From: Marimonas arenosa
GTDB taxonomy: Bacteria; Pseudomonadota; Alphaproteobacteria; Rhodobacterales; Rhodobacteraceae
NCBI RefSeq assembly: GCF_030848945.1
Contig: NZ_JANHAX010000004.1
Span: 313,210 to 377,209, forward strand
Direction: 5' to 3'
Length of the DNA stretch: 64,000 nt
The position numbers were made by a program, and so were the translations under genes. Of the stretch, positions 29,043 through 37,787 are shown piece by piece. The notes under the pieces were generated by a model. That model ran no database searches and had not been told where the DNA came from. It saw only the letters and a program-made list of their open reading frames with translations. Numbering within the stretch: the first letter of the stretch is position 1; each line of letters starts with the position of its first letter.

Positions 29043-30322
29043 TCTGGCTCGTTCCCATCGCCGCCATCGCATTGCTCGCCTCTGGTCTGGCGCTGGCTTA
29101 CGTCATCGGTGGTGCGACCGTGCTGGCCTTCGTGGCAACCGACAACGCGCGATACCTCGCCATCCTGCCGCAAAAGGTGTTCTCGCAGATCAGCGTCTTT
29201 GCCCTGATGGCGATGCCGTTATTCATCCTGGCTGGCGAGTTGATGAACCGAGGCGGCGTGACCAAGGCGCTGATCGACATGTCCATGGCCTTGGTCGGAC
29301 GCCTGCGCGGCGGACTGGGGCATGTCAATATCATGACCTCGGTGTTCTTTGCCGGCATCTCCGGCTCGGCCGTGGCGGATGCGGCGGCGCTGTCGAACAC
29401 GCTGGTGCCGGCGATGAAGGAACGCGGCTATTCCGAGACCTATGCAGGGGCGATCACTGCGGCCTCGGCGATCATCGGGCCGATCGTGCCGCCCTCGATC
29501 ATCCTGATTTTCTATGGCGCGATCATGCAGACATCCGTCGCCGCGCTGTTCGTTGCCGGTATCCTGCCGGGGCTTTTGCTGGCCGTGGCGCTGTTCATCA
29601 TGAATGGATATTTCGCCTGGCGTGACGACCATCCGCGCCTGAGCAGGGAAGAGGCCCCGGCGATCCTGCCCTCGCTCGTGACCGCCTTGCCCGCGCTTTC
29701 GCTGCCGCTGATCATCGTCGGCGGCATTGTCCTGGGTTGGATGACCCCGACCGAGGCGGCGGTGGTCGCAGTGTTCGCGGCGCTTGCCGCGGGCGCGTTT
29801 TATTCGGGGTTCACCCGCAGCGACCTTTATGAAAGCCTGAAGCGCACTGCGATCCTGACGGGTTCGATCTTCATGATCCTTTGCGCCATCTCGGCGCTTG
29901 GCCATCTGGCGGCGCTGGAGCGAATACCTCAGGCAATTTCGGACCTCGTGGATCGCATGGGGCTGGGGCCGGTCGGGTTCCTTTTGATGATGAACCTGAT
30001 CTTCATCATCGCCGGTATGGTGCTGGATATCGCGGTGGCGCTGGCGTTGCTGGTGCCGCTCTTGGCTCCGGTTGCGCTGGCGAATGGCATTGATCCGGTG
30101 CATCTGGGCATCGTGGTCTGCTTCAACCTCTCCATTGGCCTCGTGTCGCCGCCGCTGGGCGGGTGCCTTCTGATCGTGTCGACGGTGACTGGCATGAACT
30201 ACTGGAAGCTGGCCCGCGCCGTCCTGCCCTTTGTCATTGTCGAGATCATCGTCCTGCTGGTTCTGGTCTTCGTGCCGGACATCAGCCTTGTCCTGCCCCG
30301 CGCCATGGGGCTTTGGCAGTAA
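29039..30322 (+). CDS. TRAP transporter large permease (DctM family)
   Basis: The 427-residue protein has about 12 hydrophobic segments and the DctM signature ISGSAVADAAALSNTLVPAMKERGY, followed by AASAIIGPIVPPSIILIFYG. It is the channel-forming subunit of a tripartite, Na+-driven uptake system in the inner membrane. It overlaps the oxidoreductase gene by 4 nt. Unusually, the large permease precedes the binding protein and the small permease, rather than following them. Confidence 0.92.
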   Translation: MIWLVPIAAIALLASGLALAYVIGGATVLAFVATDNARYLAILPQKVFSQISVFALMAMPLFILAGELMNRGGVTKALIDMSMALVGRLRGGLGHVNIMTSVFFAGISGSAVADAAALSNTLVPAMKERGYSETYAGAITAASAIIGPIVPPSIILIFYGAIMQTSVAALFVAGILPGLLLAVALFIMNGYFAWRDDHPRLSREEAPAILPSLVTALPALSLPLIIVGGIVLGWMTPTEAAVVAVFAALAAGAFYSGFTRSDLYESLKRTAILTGSIFMILCAISALGHLAALERIPQAISDLVDRMGLGPVGFLLMMNLIFIIAGMVLDIAVALALLVPLLAPVALANGIDPVHLGIVVCFNLSIGLVSPPLGGCLLIVSTVTGMNYWKLARAVLPFVIVEIIVLLVLVFVPDISLVLPRAMGLWQ

Positions 30323-30356
30323 TCGTGATAGGGAAAGTGAACTAAGATCATAAATC

Positions 30357-30374
30357 AATTCGATTGGACGAATT
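30357..30374. promoter_or_regulatory. Inverted repeat AATTCG-N6-CGAATT upstream of dctP
   Basis: A perfect 6-bp dyad sits in the 126-nt gap between dctM and dctP, in a locally A+T-rich stretch. It could be an operator for a second promoter serving dctP, which is usually needed in larger amounts than the permeases. Confidence 0.4.
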
Positions 30375-30448
30375 ACGCGGCGTCCAGTAACGAGGAAGAG
30401 AAAATCGCCGATCCGGGCGAAAGAAACCACAATCCGGGAGGAACTCAC

Positions 30449-31426
30449 ATGTCATACCTCAAACGCATCAGCGGCGCGGTCGTCGCGCTCGCGCTGTCGC
30501 TCGCAGCTCCGGCCAGCGCGCAGGTCAAGATCGCGCTTGATGGTCCCAAGGACCTCGAAAACGTCGGCACCTATGTCTGGGCGCATACCTTCGGCGAGCA
30601 TCTGGCCGCCAACGGCATGGCGTACGAGGAATTCGAGCGCGGCGCATTGGGCGGCGAAGCCGAGAAACTCGACCAGGTCAGCCAGGGGCTTTTGGAAGTG
30701 TCGCTTTCGGACGTGAAATCGGCCGGAACGCTGGATGCCACCATGTTCGGCGTGATGCTGCCGTATTTCTTCACCGGCGTCGGTCAGATGGACCGTGCCC
30801 TGCTGGACGGCGGCATGCTGGAACGCATCAATTCCGCGACCACGGCCAAGGGCGTGCGGGTACTCGATATCGCGCTGATCGGCGCAGGCGCGGGGATCTT
30901 CAACACCAAGCACCCGGTCACCGGCGTCGCCGACATGTCGGACCTGCGGATGCGGGCACTGGACGAGGTGCAGATCGCGATCTTCAAGGCCTGGGGCTCG
31001 ACCGGCACCATCGTGGCTTGGGACGAGGTTCCCAACGCCCTGCAAACCGGCGTGGCCGACGGCTATCTGAACCCGCCGATCGTGCCGCTGATGTTCGGCC
31101 ACACCAGCTTCATCAAGCATTTCACCGATGCCAACCTGGTGCCCTCCAGCCGCGCGGTGATCGCCTCGGAAGACTGGTACCAGGGTCTGTCGGATGATCA
31201 GCGCAAGATCGTGGGCGACGCTGTGGTGGCCGCCCGTGCGGCGAACCGCGAATGGCTGGGCACGCAGGTTGCCGTGCTCGACAAGCTGCGCGGCGCGGGC
31301 GTAGAGGTGATCGAGCTGAGCGACGCGGCCCGCGCCGAATTTCGCAAGGCGTCCGAACCGCTCTATGGCCTGCTGCCGATGCCCGAAGGCGCGCTCGACG
31401 CCTGGATCGCGGCGAAAGGCGAATAA
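30449..31426 (+). CDS. TRAP transporter substrate-binding protein (DctP family)
   Basis: The 325-residue protein has a Sec signal peptide (ISGAVVALALSLAAPASAQ) and the DctP fold. LRMRALDEVQIAIFKAWG contains the Arg that pairs with a substrate carboxylate, and ALQTGVADGYLNPP is the second family motif. It binds a carboxylated substrate in the periplasm for the DctQM permease. GGGAGGAA precedes the ATG. The ligand is unknown; the operon suggests an amino-acid- or peptide-like acid. Confidence 0.9.
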   Translation: MSYLKRISGAVVALALSLAAPASAQVKIALDGPKDLENVGTYVWAHTFGEHLAANGMAYEEFERGALGGEAEKLDQVSQGLLEVSLSDVKSAGTLDATMFGVMLPYFFTGVGQMDRALLDGGMLERINSATTAKGVRVLDIALIGAGAGIFNTKHPVTGVADMSDLRMRALDEVQIAIFKAWGSTGTIVAWDEVPNALQTGVADGYLNPPIVPLMFGHTSFIKHFTDANLVPSSRAVIASEDWYQGLSDDQRKIVGDAVVAARAANREWLGTQVAVLDKLRGAGVEVIELSDAARAEFRKASEPLYGLLPMPEGALDAWIAAKGE

Positions 31427-31428
31427 GC

Positions 31429-31959
31429 ATGATGCGGGCGGCGGCACTCACACTCGACCGGATCTCGGCGGCGCTCAACGCCGTCGCGATCTGGGGTGCG
31501 ATTATCGCAGTTCTGGTGATGATCGGCGCCGCCGGTTGGCAGGTCGTCGCCCGCTACCTGCTGGATCAGCCACCGGTCTGGACCGAGGAGCTTGCCCGTT
31601 TCTCGATGGTCTGGGCCGGAGTTTTGGGCGGCTCCTGTGCCTTTCGCGCCATGGCCGACCCTTCGCTGTTTCCGGCGATGCGCGACACAACCGGCCGCCC
31701 GGGCGCGGCGTTGGCGATCCTCCGGGCGCTTGGGGCCTTTGCCTTCATCGCGCCGATCCTGTGGTATTCGGCCTTCGGTCTGAACGGCAAGCTTGCCTCG
31801 GGTTATGTCGGCCGCCTGATGGGCCGGCAGGCGGAAACCATGGACCTGCCGATGGCGGTTTTCGGCATCGCCATTCCCATCGCCTTCGCGTTGGTCCTGA
31901 TCCATCTCTTGGCCGATCTCGGCATGCGCCTGACCGGCCAGCCCCGGTCTGCAACCTGA
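31429..31959 (+). CDS. TRAP transporter small permease (DctQ family)
   Basis: The 176-residue protein has four hydrophobic helices and the DctQ pattern WQVVARYLLDQPPVWTEELARFSMVW. It starts 2 nt after the dctP stop; a second in-frame ATG directly follows. It completes the P-Q-M set and bridges the binding protein and the large permease in the inner membrane. Confidence 0.87.
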   Translation: MMRAAALTLDRISAALNAVAIWGAIIAVLVMIGAAGWQVVARYLLDQPPVWTEELARFSMVWAGVLGGSCAFRAMADPSLFPAMRDTTGRPGAALAILRALGAFAFIAPILWYSAFGLNGKLASGYVGRLMGRQAETMDLPMAVFGIAIPIAFALVLIHLLADLGMRLTGQPRSAT

Positions 31960-31974
31960 CGAACGGAGTCATCG

Positions 31975-33429
31975 ATGAAAGTCCTGATTGCCGGTCTCGC
32001 GACCGAAACCAATACCTATTCCCCGATCCCGACCGGGCGCGCCTCGTTCGAGGAATCGATGCTGACCCGGACCGCGACACAAGAACCCGGCAACCTGTTC
32101 TCGGCGCCGATGATCGAATGGCGCCGCATGGCCGAGGAGCGCGGCTGGGAGGTGATCGAAAGCCTTGCCGCCTTTGCCCAGCCCGCGGGGATCACGGTGC
32201 GCAAGGTCTATGAGGAGTTCCGCGATGAAATCCTGGGCGATGTCCGGGCCCACAAGCCCGACATCTTCCTGATCTCGATGCATGGTGCGATGGTCGCCGA
32301 CGGCTATGACGATTGCGAAGGCGATACCCTGGCCCGCGCGCGCGAAATCCTCGGACCTGACCGGGTGATCGGGCTGGAAATCGACCCGCACAACCATCTG
32401 ACCGAGGCGATGCTGGACGCCGCCGACCTGATCGTCGAGTACAAGGAATATTCCCATATCGACAGCCCGGACCGGGCGCGCGAGTTGTTCGTGCTGGCCG
32501 CCGATACCGCCGAGGGCAAGATCAAGCCGGTGATGCGCGACTATGATTGCCGGATGATGCTGATGATGCCGACGCTGGAGGACGGCCCGGCCAAGGATTT
32601 CGTCACGGCGATGAAGGAGCGCGAGGGCAAGGATGGCATCCTGCATCTGTCGCTGACCCATTCCTTCCCCTATGGCGATACCGAACGCACCGGCATGCGG
32701 ATGCTGGCCATCGCCGATGGCGACGCCGACAAGGCCGCGGCGGTGGCCGAGGAGTTCGGGCGCAAGCTGTGGGACCTGCGGCACGGGATCAAGAAGGATT
32801 TCCCGCCGCTTTCTGCCACGCTCGACAAGGTGCAAGCGTCGAATGAAGGTGGATTTGTCCTGGCCGATTACGCCGACAATGCGGGTGGCGGGGCGCCCGC
32901 GGATTCCACATTTGTGCTGCAAGAGGTTCTTGAGCGAGGGATGAAGGACGTCGCCCTTGCCATCTTCTGGGACCCGCTTCTGGTGCGGATGTGCACCGAG
33001 GTCGGTGTCGGCGCCAATATGCGTATCCGCCTTGGCGGCAAAATCTGTGAAGCTTCGGGCGAGAGCATCGACCTCGATGTCACCGTGCGCGGTATCCGCG
33101 AGAACATGACCCAAATGCTGGGTGAGACGGGAATGCCGATGGGCACCGGCGTGTGGCTGGAAGCGGACGGGGTGCATATCATCCTGTCCAGCCTGCGCAC
33201 CCAGTGCTTCAACCCCTCGGCCTTCACCGATCTCGGCCTCGATCTGTCGGACATGAAGGCCATCGTGGTTAAAAGCTCGAACCATTTCTACAACGCCTTC
33301 GCCCCGATCGCGCATGAGATCATCCACATGGCCACGCCGGGCACGATGCCTTCGGACATCACGCTGGTGAAATACACCAAGCGTGACGGCAACTACTGGC
33401 CGAATGTCGAAAACCCGTTTGCAGACTAA
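31975..33429 (+). CDS. M81-family (MlrC-like) metallopeptidase
   Basis: The 484-residue protein matches the microcystinase-C/M81 family: LIAGLATETNTYSPIPTG at the N-terminus, SMHGAMVADGYDDCEGD, EIDPHNHLTEAML and YKEYSHIDSPDRARELF, which hold the presumed zinc ligands. MlrC finishes degradation of the cyclic peptide microcystin, but most homologues act on unknown amide or peptide substrates. It sits 15 nt after dctQ and is followed by ridA. A role in opening or trimming the imported compound is inferred. Confidence 0.88.
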   Translation: MKVLIAGLATETNTYSPIPTGRASFEESMLTRTATQEPGNLFSAPMIEWRRMAEERGWEVIESLAAFAQPAGITVRKVYEEFRDEILGDVRAHKPDIFLISMHGAMVADGYDDCEGDTLARAREILGPDRVIGLEIDPHNHLTEAMLDAADLIVEYKEYSHIDSPDRARELFVLAADTAEGKIKPVMRDYDCRMMLMMPTLEDGPAKDFVTAMKEREGKDGILHLSLTHSFPYGDTERTGMRMLAIADGDADKAAAVAEEFGRKLWDLRHGIKKDFPPLSATLDKVQASNEGGFVLADYADNAGGGAPADSTFVLQEVLERGMKDVALAIFWDPLLVRMCTEVGVGANMRIRLGGKICEASGESIDLDVTVRGIRENMTQMLGETGMPMGTGVWLEADGVHIILSSLRTQCFNPSAFTDLGLDLSDMKAIVVKSSNHFYNAFAPIAHEIIHMATPGTMPSDITLVKYTKRDGNYWPNVENPFAD

Positions 33430-33441
33430 GGAGACCAAAGC

Positions 33442-33834
33442 ATGTCAGTCGAATCCGTCGGTGGCCCCGTCACCCTGCCCAATGGCGCGAAACTGCCGTT
33501 TTGCTCGGCGACCAGGGCGGGGGGCCTGATCTTCCTGTCCGGCAATCTCGGTGTCGACGAGAATTTCCAGGTGGTCGAGGGCGGTATCGAGGCCCAGACA
33601 ACGCAATGCCTTCGCAACCTTGAAAAGGTGCTGCAGTCTGCGGGCGCGGAACTGACCGATGTCGCCAAGGTCCTAGTCTGGCTGACCGACCTGGGCGATT
33701 TCGCCGGTTTCAACAAGGCCTACTCGGAGGTGTTCGGCGACCATCTTCCGGCCCGCTCCACCGTGCAATCACCGTTGGTTCTTCCCGGCGCGCTGGTCGA
33801 GATCGAGCTGGTCGCGGTCGATCCGAACGCATGA
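33442..33834 (+). CDS. RidA-family (YjgF) deaminase
   Basis: The 130-residue protein has the RidA pattern SGNLGVD near residue 35 and PARSTVQSPLVLPGALVEIELVAV at the C-terminus, including the Arg used to hold the substrate carboxylate. RidA proteins hydrolyse reactive 2-imino or enamine acids made by amino-acid oxidases and PLP dehydratases. Both enzyme types are encoded in this operon. AGGAGA precedes the ATG, and its stop overlaps the ATG of the dehydratase remnant. Confidence 0.9.
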   Translation: MSVESVGGPVTLPNGAKLPFCSATRAGGLIFLSGNLGVDENFQVVEGGIEAQTTQCLRNLEKVLQSAGAELTDVAKVLVWLTDLGDFAGFNKAYSEVFGDHLPARSTVQSPLVLPGALVEIELVAVDPNA

Positions 33835-34814
33835 CCGACATCCCCGCTTTGGATGAGATCGCGGCCGCCTACGCGAAGCTGTCCGAAGAGGTGATCGAAA
33901 CCCCGGTTCTGGCCTGAAACGGGCCCAGCAAGGACAAGCTCTTCGGGCCTTCGGGGCATGTGCATCTGAAGCTTGAGGCATTCCAGACCGCCGGGTCGTT
34001 CAAGCTGCGCGCGGCGCAATTGAAGATCGCCAACCTGTCGCAAGCGGCCGGCGAGAAAGGGATCGTCGTCGGCAGCAGCGGCAATCATGGTGTCGCCTGT
34101 GCCCATGTGGCCGGGCAGCTTGGCGTGTCCTGCAAAGTGGTCGTGCACAAGGCCGCCAACCCCTACAAGCTGGGCATGATCGCGGCGCATGGGGCCGAAG
34201 TTGTGATCCTGCCGACGGCCAGCGATATCATCCCGACCTGCCGGCAGATCGTGGCGGATGAGGGCCGCAGTTTCATTCACCCCTTCGAAGGTTGGGACAC
34301 CGTCCTTGGCACTGCGACGCTGGGATACGAGATGATCCACCAGATCGGCGCGGTGGACGCCATCGCGGTGCCGGTCGGCGGTGGCGGGCTGATTTCCGGC
34401 ATTGCGCTTGCCGCCAGCCTGATGCGCCCGGGCTGCGAGGTTTACGCGGTCGAACCAAGGGGGTCCGACGTCTTTCGCCAAAGCTTGGCCGCGGGGCACC
34501 CGGTGACCGATACGACGATTGCATCCATTGCAGACAGCCTGAACGCGCCGTTCACGGCGGACTATTCCTTTTCCGTGGCCCATCCCCGCGTGTCAGACGC
34601 CGTGACCGTGAGTGATGACGAGATCCGGTCGGCGATGGGGATGATGGTCGAAGAATTCCACCTGGCGCTGGAACCGGCGGCGGCCACGGCCTTTGCCGGG
34701 GTGATCGGCCCACTGAGGACGCAGTTGGCCGGCAAAAACGTCGCCGTGATCGTCTGCGGATCGAACATCGACAGGGCCACTTTTACCGCTATTCTGAAAG
34801 GGACTTCCGCATAA
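33831..34814 (+). pseudogene. Serine/threonine dehydratase interrupted by one in-frame TGA
   Basis: From the ATG at 33831, overlapping the ridA stop, the frame reads 28 residues (...EVIETPVLA), then TGA at 33915-33917. It then continues unbroken to TAA at 34814, giving 327 residues of a fold-type II PLP dehydratase. The PLP lysine is in TAGSFKLRA, the phosphate loop is GSSGNHGVA, and VGGGGLISG follows. The stop sits where related enzymes have a Trp (TPVLxW), so one TGG to TGA change explains it. The later GTG at 33960 would drop the N-terminal strand and has no ribosome site. The enzyme class deaminates serine, threonine or 3-hydroxyaspartate. Confidence 0.88.
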
Positions 34815-34857
34815 GGGCCCGATCTCGGCCCACGATACCCGCGAAAGGAATGTCCCC

Positions 34858-35506
34858 ATGCCGGCTCCAAGCCCCGAAAGCCTCGAAACCGCGTAAGCAA
34901 TCCTGCGCGACACGCCTGCGATCGACTAGCATACGCATCTGGGGCTTTGGGAGGTCCGTGGTCTGCCGCCCGGCGACGATCCGTTGTCGCGCTATATCGG
35001 CGATGACGCTGTTCGCAGGATTGTCGAACAGATGCTGGAAGCGGGCTGTCACGCGGCCTCGGTGAACCTGGTGAGCGACGTGCCGATCCCCAAGCTCGGG
35101 GCCCCCGGCAAAAAATCCCGCGACTTCTCGCCGGGCCAGGCCTGGGCCGAGTACCAGCGCCTGATCGCCGATATGCGGGAATTTTTCGAAATCATGCCGA
35201 TGACCCCGGCGGAAACGCCCGACGACATCGACTCGCTTCGCGACTAGGGCAAACTCGCCGTGTTCCTGTCCATCGAAGGCGCGCATATGGTCGAAGAGGA
35301 CCTCGGTCGGTTTGAAACCCTACGCGCCGACGGTATCGCCACGTTCCAGCCGATCCGCTTCGCCCATTGCCACATCGGTGACTCGCAGACCGATCCACCG
35401 GTCTATGATGGACTGTCTGATTTCGGGCGCGAGGCCGTCCAGCCGGCGCGCGCGCTCGGCATGGTGCTGGACTGTGCCCATGCAACGCTGAAGGCAACGG
35501 CTGACA
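34858..35506 (+). pseudogene. Membrane dipeptidase (peptidase M19) with three in-frame stops, 3' truncated
   Basis: The ATG at 34858 follows GAAAGGAA. The frame is broken by TAA (34894-34896), TAG (34927-34929) and TAG (35245-35247), yet the text between them is clearly M19: ID-stop-HTHLGLWE (zinc site), AAAGCHAAS-like EAGCHAASVNLVSD, then FLSIEGAHMVEEDLGRFETL and FQPIRFAHC. It ends near 35505 where IS30-type sequence begins, after about 216 of the usual 320-350 residues. It is the last catabolic gene of the TRAP cluster and is beyond doubt non-functional. Confidence 0.87.
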
Positions 35507-36221
35507 TGGCTGATGCCCAGGCACCCCGACGAAGAGCAAGAGCGGGTGAGCCACGAAACGATCTGTCGCAGTCTTTATGTGCAGGCCCGCGGGGTTCTGA
35601 AGAAAGAACTGCAGCAATGCCTGTGCAGCCCCCGAGCGATCCGGCGCTCACGACATGCGACCCAGAAGGGGTTGAAATTGCGCAGGATCAAGGACGCCAT
35701 TCCAATCAGCGAGCGCCCGCCAGAGATCGAAGATCGCGCCGTGCCAGGCCATTGGGCAGGTGACCTGATCGTCGGGGCAAACAGCAGCTACATCGCCACG
35801 CTGGTCGAACGGCATTCCCGCTTCGTGATGCTCGCCAAGGGTGCGAACAAGGACACGCAAAGCGTCATCACGGCACCGATCAAACAGGCCAGCAAGCTGC
35901 CCAAAGGGCTGTACCGATCACTGACTTGGGATCGTGGCTCAGAGATGACCGACCATGTGACGTTCACCATGGCGACCAAGATCGACGTCTACTTCTGCGA
36001 TCCGCAGTCGCCGTGGCAACGCCGCAGTCACGAGAACACGAACCGGCTTCTGCGCCGGTACTTTCCCAGAGGTCTGGATATGACGACCTTCAGCCAGGCC
36101 AGGCCAAGCCAGGCTCAGCGCAGTCGCGAGACAACTCAACGAACCACCGAGAAAGACCATGCAACACCAAACCCCTGCAGAAAGGTTTGACCAGTGTGTT
36201 GCGGCGATCCCGATCCATTGA
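35504..36221 (+). mobile_element. IS30-family transposase remnant
   Basis: Transposase homology begins abruptly at WLMPRHPDEEQERVSHETIC (from about 35507), so roughly the first 130 residues are missing. The DDE core is present: GHWAGDLIVG, LTWDRGSEM and SPWQRRSHENTNRLLRRYFP. Near 36100-36115 a duplicated AGGCC/AAGCC run shifts the frame: in the original frame the end reads LSAVARQLNEPPRKTM...RFDQCVAAIPIH and stops at 36219-36221. No clear terminal inverted repeats are left. The element truncates the M19 dipeptidase gene and is itself dead. Confidence 0.88.
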
Positions 36222-36289
36222 ATCCGCACCCGCAGAGCAGCGATTGCTGTGACCGCTGTCGGATCGAGGAGTTGAGGCCGAGGCCTTGC

Positions 36290-37183
36290 CTAGCCATCGG
36301 CCAGATAGCGCCGGAACCAGGCGATGGTACGGTCCCAGGCCAGTTCCGCGGCGGCCTCGTCATAGCGCGGGGTGGAGTCGTTGTGGAAGCCGTGGTTCAC
36401 GCCGGGGTAGATATGCGCCTCGTAGGTGGTGCCGGCGGCGTCGAGCGCGGCCTGGTATGCGGGCCAGCCGTCGTTGATGCGGGTGTCGAGCTCGGCGTAG
36501 TGCAGCAAGAGCGGCGCCTTGATTCGGGGCACGTCCTCGGCGGCGGCCTGGCGGCCATAGAACGGCACCGCGGCGGCTAGGTCGGGGAAGGCCACGGCGG
36601 CGGCGTTGCTGACCCCGCCGCCATAGCAGAAGCCGGTGATGCCCACCTTGGCGGTGGTGAACTCGGCGGCGGTCAGCCAGTCGACGGCGGCGAAGAAATC
36701 GTTCATCAGCTTTTCAGGATCGACGGTCTTCTGCAGCGCGCGGCCTTCGTCGTCGTTGCCGGGATAGCCGCCGACGGAAGTAAGCCCGTCGGGCGCAAGC
36801 GCGATGAAGCCTGCCTTGGCCACGCGGCGGGCGACATCTTCGATATAAGGATTGAGGCCGCGGTTTTCGTGCACCACCACGACGCCCGGCACTGGGCCGG
36901 TCGCGGCGGCGGGGCGCACCAGATAGCCACGCACCTCGCCGTGCCCGTCGGGCGAGGGGTAGGTGATATATTCCGGCAGGATGTCGGGATCGGTGAATTT
37001 CACCTGTTCGGCCAGAGCGTAGTCGGGGCTCATCGCCTTGAGGATCGCGGCGGCGCCCAGCCCCGCCACGGCGAATTTGCCGGCGCGGTCGAGGAATTCG
37101 CGCTTGGTGATCATGCCGTGGGCGTAGAAATCGTAGAGTTCCAGCAGTTCGGGTGAAAAATCCCGGGCGGTCAGGCGGGTCAT
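36290..37183 (-). CDS. Dienelactone hydrolase-family protein
   Basis: The 297-residue protein has the DLH catalytic set: Cys in GFCYGGG, Asp in [10 protein letters not shown], and His in [11 protein letters not shown]. Its N-terminus ([21 protein letters not shown]) carries a hydrophobic segment like a degenerate export signal, as seen in periplasmic YghX-type relatives. GGAGG before the ATG at 37183 supports that start rather than 37195. Substrates of this subfamily are poorly known; an ester or lactone is expected. It is not linked to an aromatic-degradation operon. Confidence 0.87.
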   Translation of the reverse strand: MTRLTARDFSPELLELYDFYAHGMITKREFLDRAGKFAVAGLGAAAILKAMSPDYALAEQVKFTDPDILPEYITYPSPDGHGEVRGYLVRPAAATGPVPGVVVVHENRGLNPYIEDVARRVAKAGFIALAPDGLTSVGGYPGNDDEGRALQKTVDPEKLMNDFFAAVDWLTAAEFTTAKVGITGFCYGGGVSNAAAVAFPDLAAAVPFYGRQAAAEDVPRIKAPLLLHYAELDTRINDGWPAYQAALDAAGTTYEAHIYPGVNHGFHNDSTPRYDEAAAELAWDRTIAWFRRYLADG

Positions 37184-37412
37184 GGCGGCCTCCATTCGAT
37201 GCCATGCAAGGATAGCACGCGGTCAGGAAGGGCCTTTCACTTTTTCGGCATCACGGGCCGGTGGCGCGAACCAACCAAGGCGAGTGCTGTCGGCTGCTGA
37301 AACAGCCCATGGTTAGTTTCCACCAAATCGGAAGAAATTGTGTTATGTTAAATGATGGCCCGGGGACGCACCCTGGCCGGTTTCAGAAAACATTCAGGGA
37401 AGGGATTACTAC

Positions 37413-37745
37413 ATGGCACTTTTCATGTGGATGGCGAAGTATACGCCGGAGGCCGTCAAGGCGATTGCAGAAAGTGGTTCGAATCGCGAGGACGTGGCAC
37501 GCGCGACCGTCGAGGCGGCGGGCGGCAAGCTGCTCGGTTTCTACGGGCTGGTTGGGCAGGACTATCATGTCGCGTTGCTTTGCGACATGCCCGGGATCGG
37601 GGAATATGTCGGGGTCGTGCTTGCCGCGTCGCTTGGCGGGGCCATTGCCGATTTCAAGTCGATTCCGATGTACGACATGGCCGAGGCGACAAAGGTTTGG
37701 GACACCTATGCCAAGGTGAAATCGACCTACGCGCCCCCGGGCTGA
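37413..37745 (+). CDS. GYD-domain protein
   Basis: The 110-residue protein matches the GYD family: FMWMAKYTPEAVKAI at the start and AGGKLLGFYGLVGQDYHVALLCDMP in the middle, a dimeric alpha/beta-barrel-like fold. AGGGA lies before the ATG. The function of the family is not established. It lies alone between the dienelactone hydrolase and cytochrome P450 genes. Confidence 0.75.
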   Translation: MALFMWMAKYTPEAVKAIAESGSNREDVARATVEAAGGKLLGFYGLVGQDYHVALLCDMPGIGEYVGVVLAASLGGAIADFKSIPMYDMAEATKVWDTYAKVKSTYAPPG

Positions 37746-37787
37746 ACCAGGAGACCGGCACGCGGTGCCGATCGGCATTGCCCTGCA

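Noticed and set aside
33915..33917. TGA in the dehydratase read as selenocysteine or as a reassigned Trp codon
   Set aside because: TGA ends many intact genes in this window (for example copZ and ridA), so it is not reassigned. Selenocysteine is not expected at a Trp position in this family; a nonsense mutation is simpler.
35504..36221. Active IS30 element
   Set aside because: The N-terminal third of the transposase is missing, the 3' end has a frameshift and no terminal inverted repeats or target duplications are visible.
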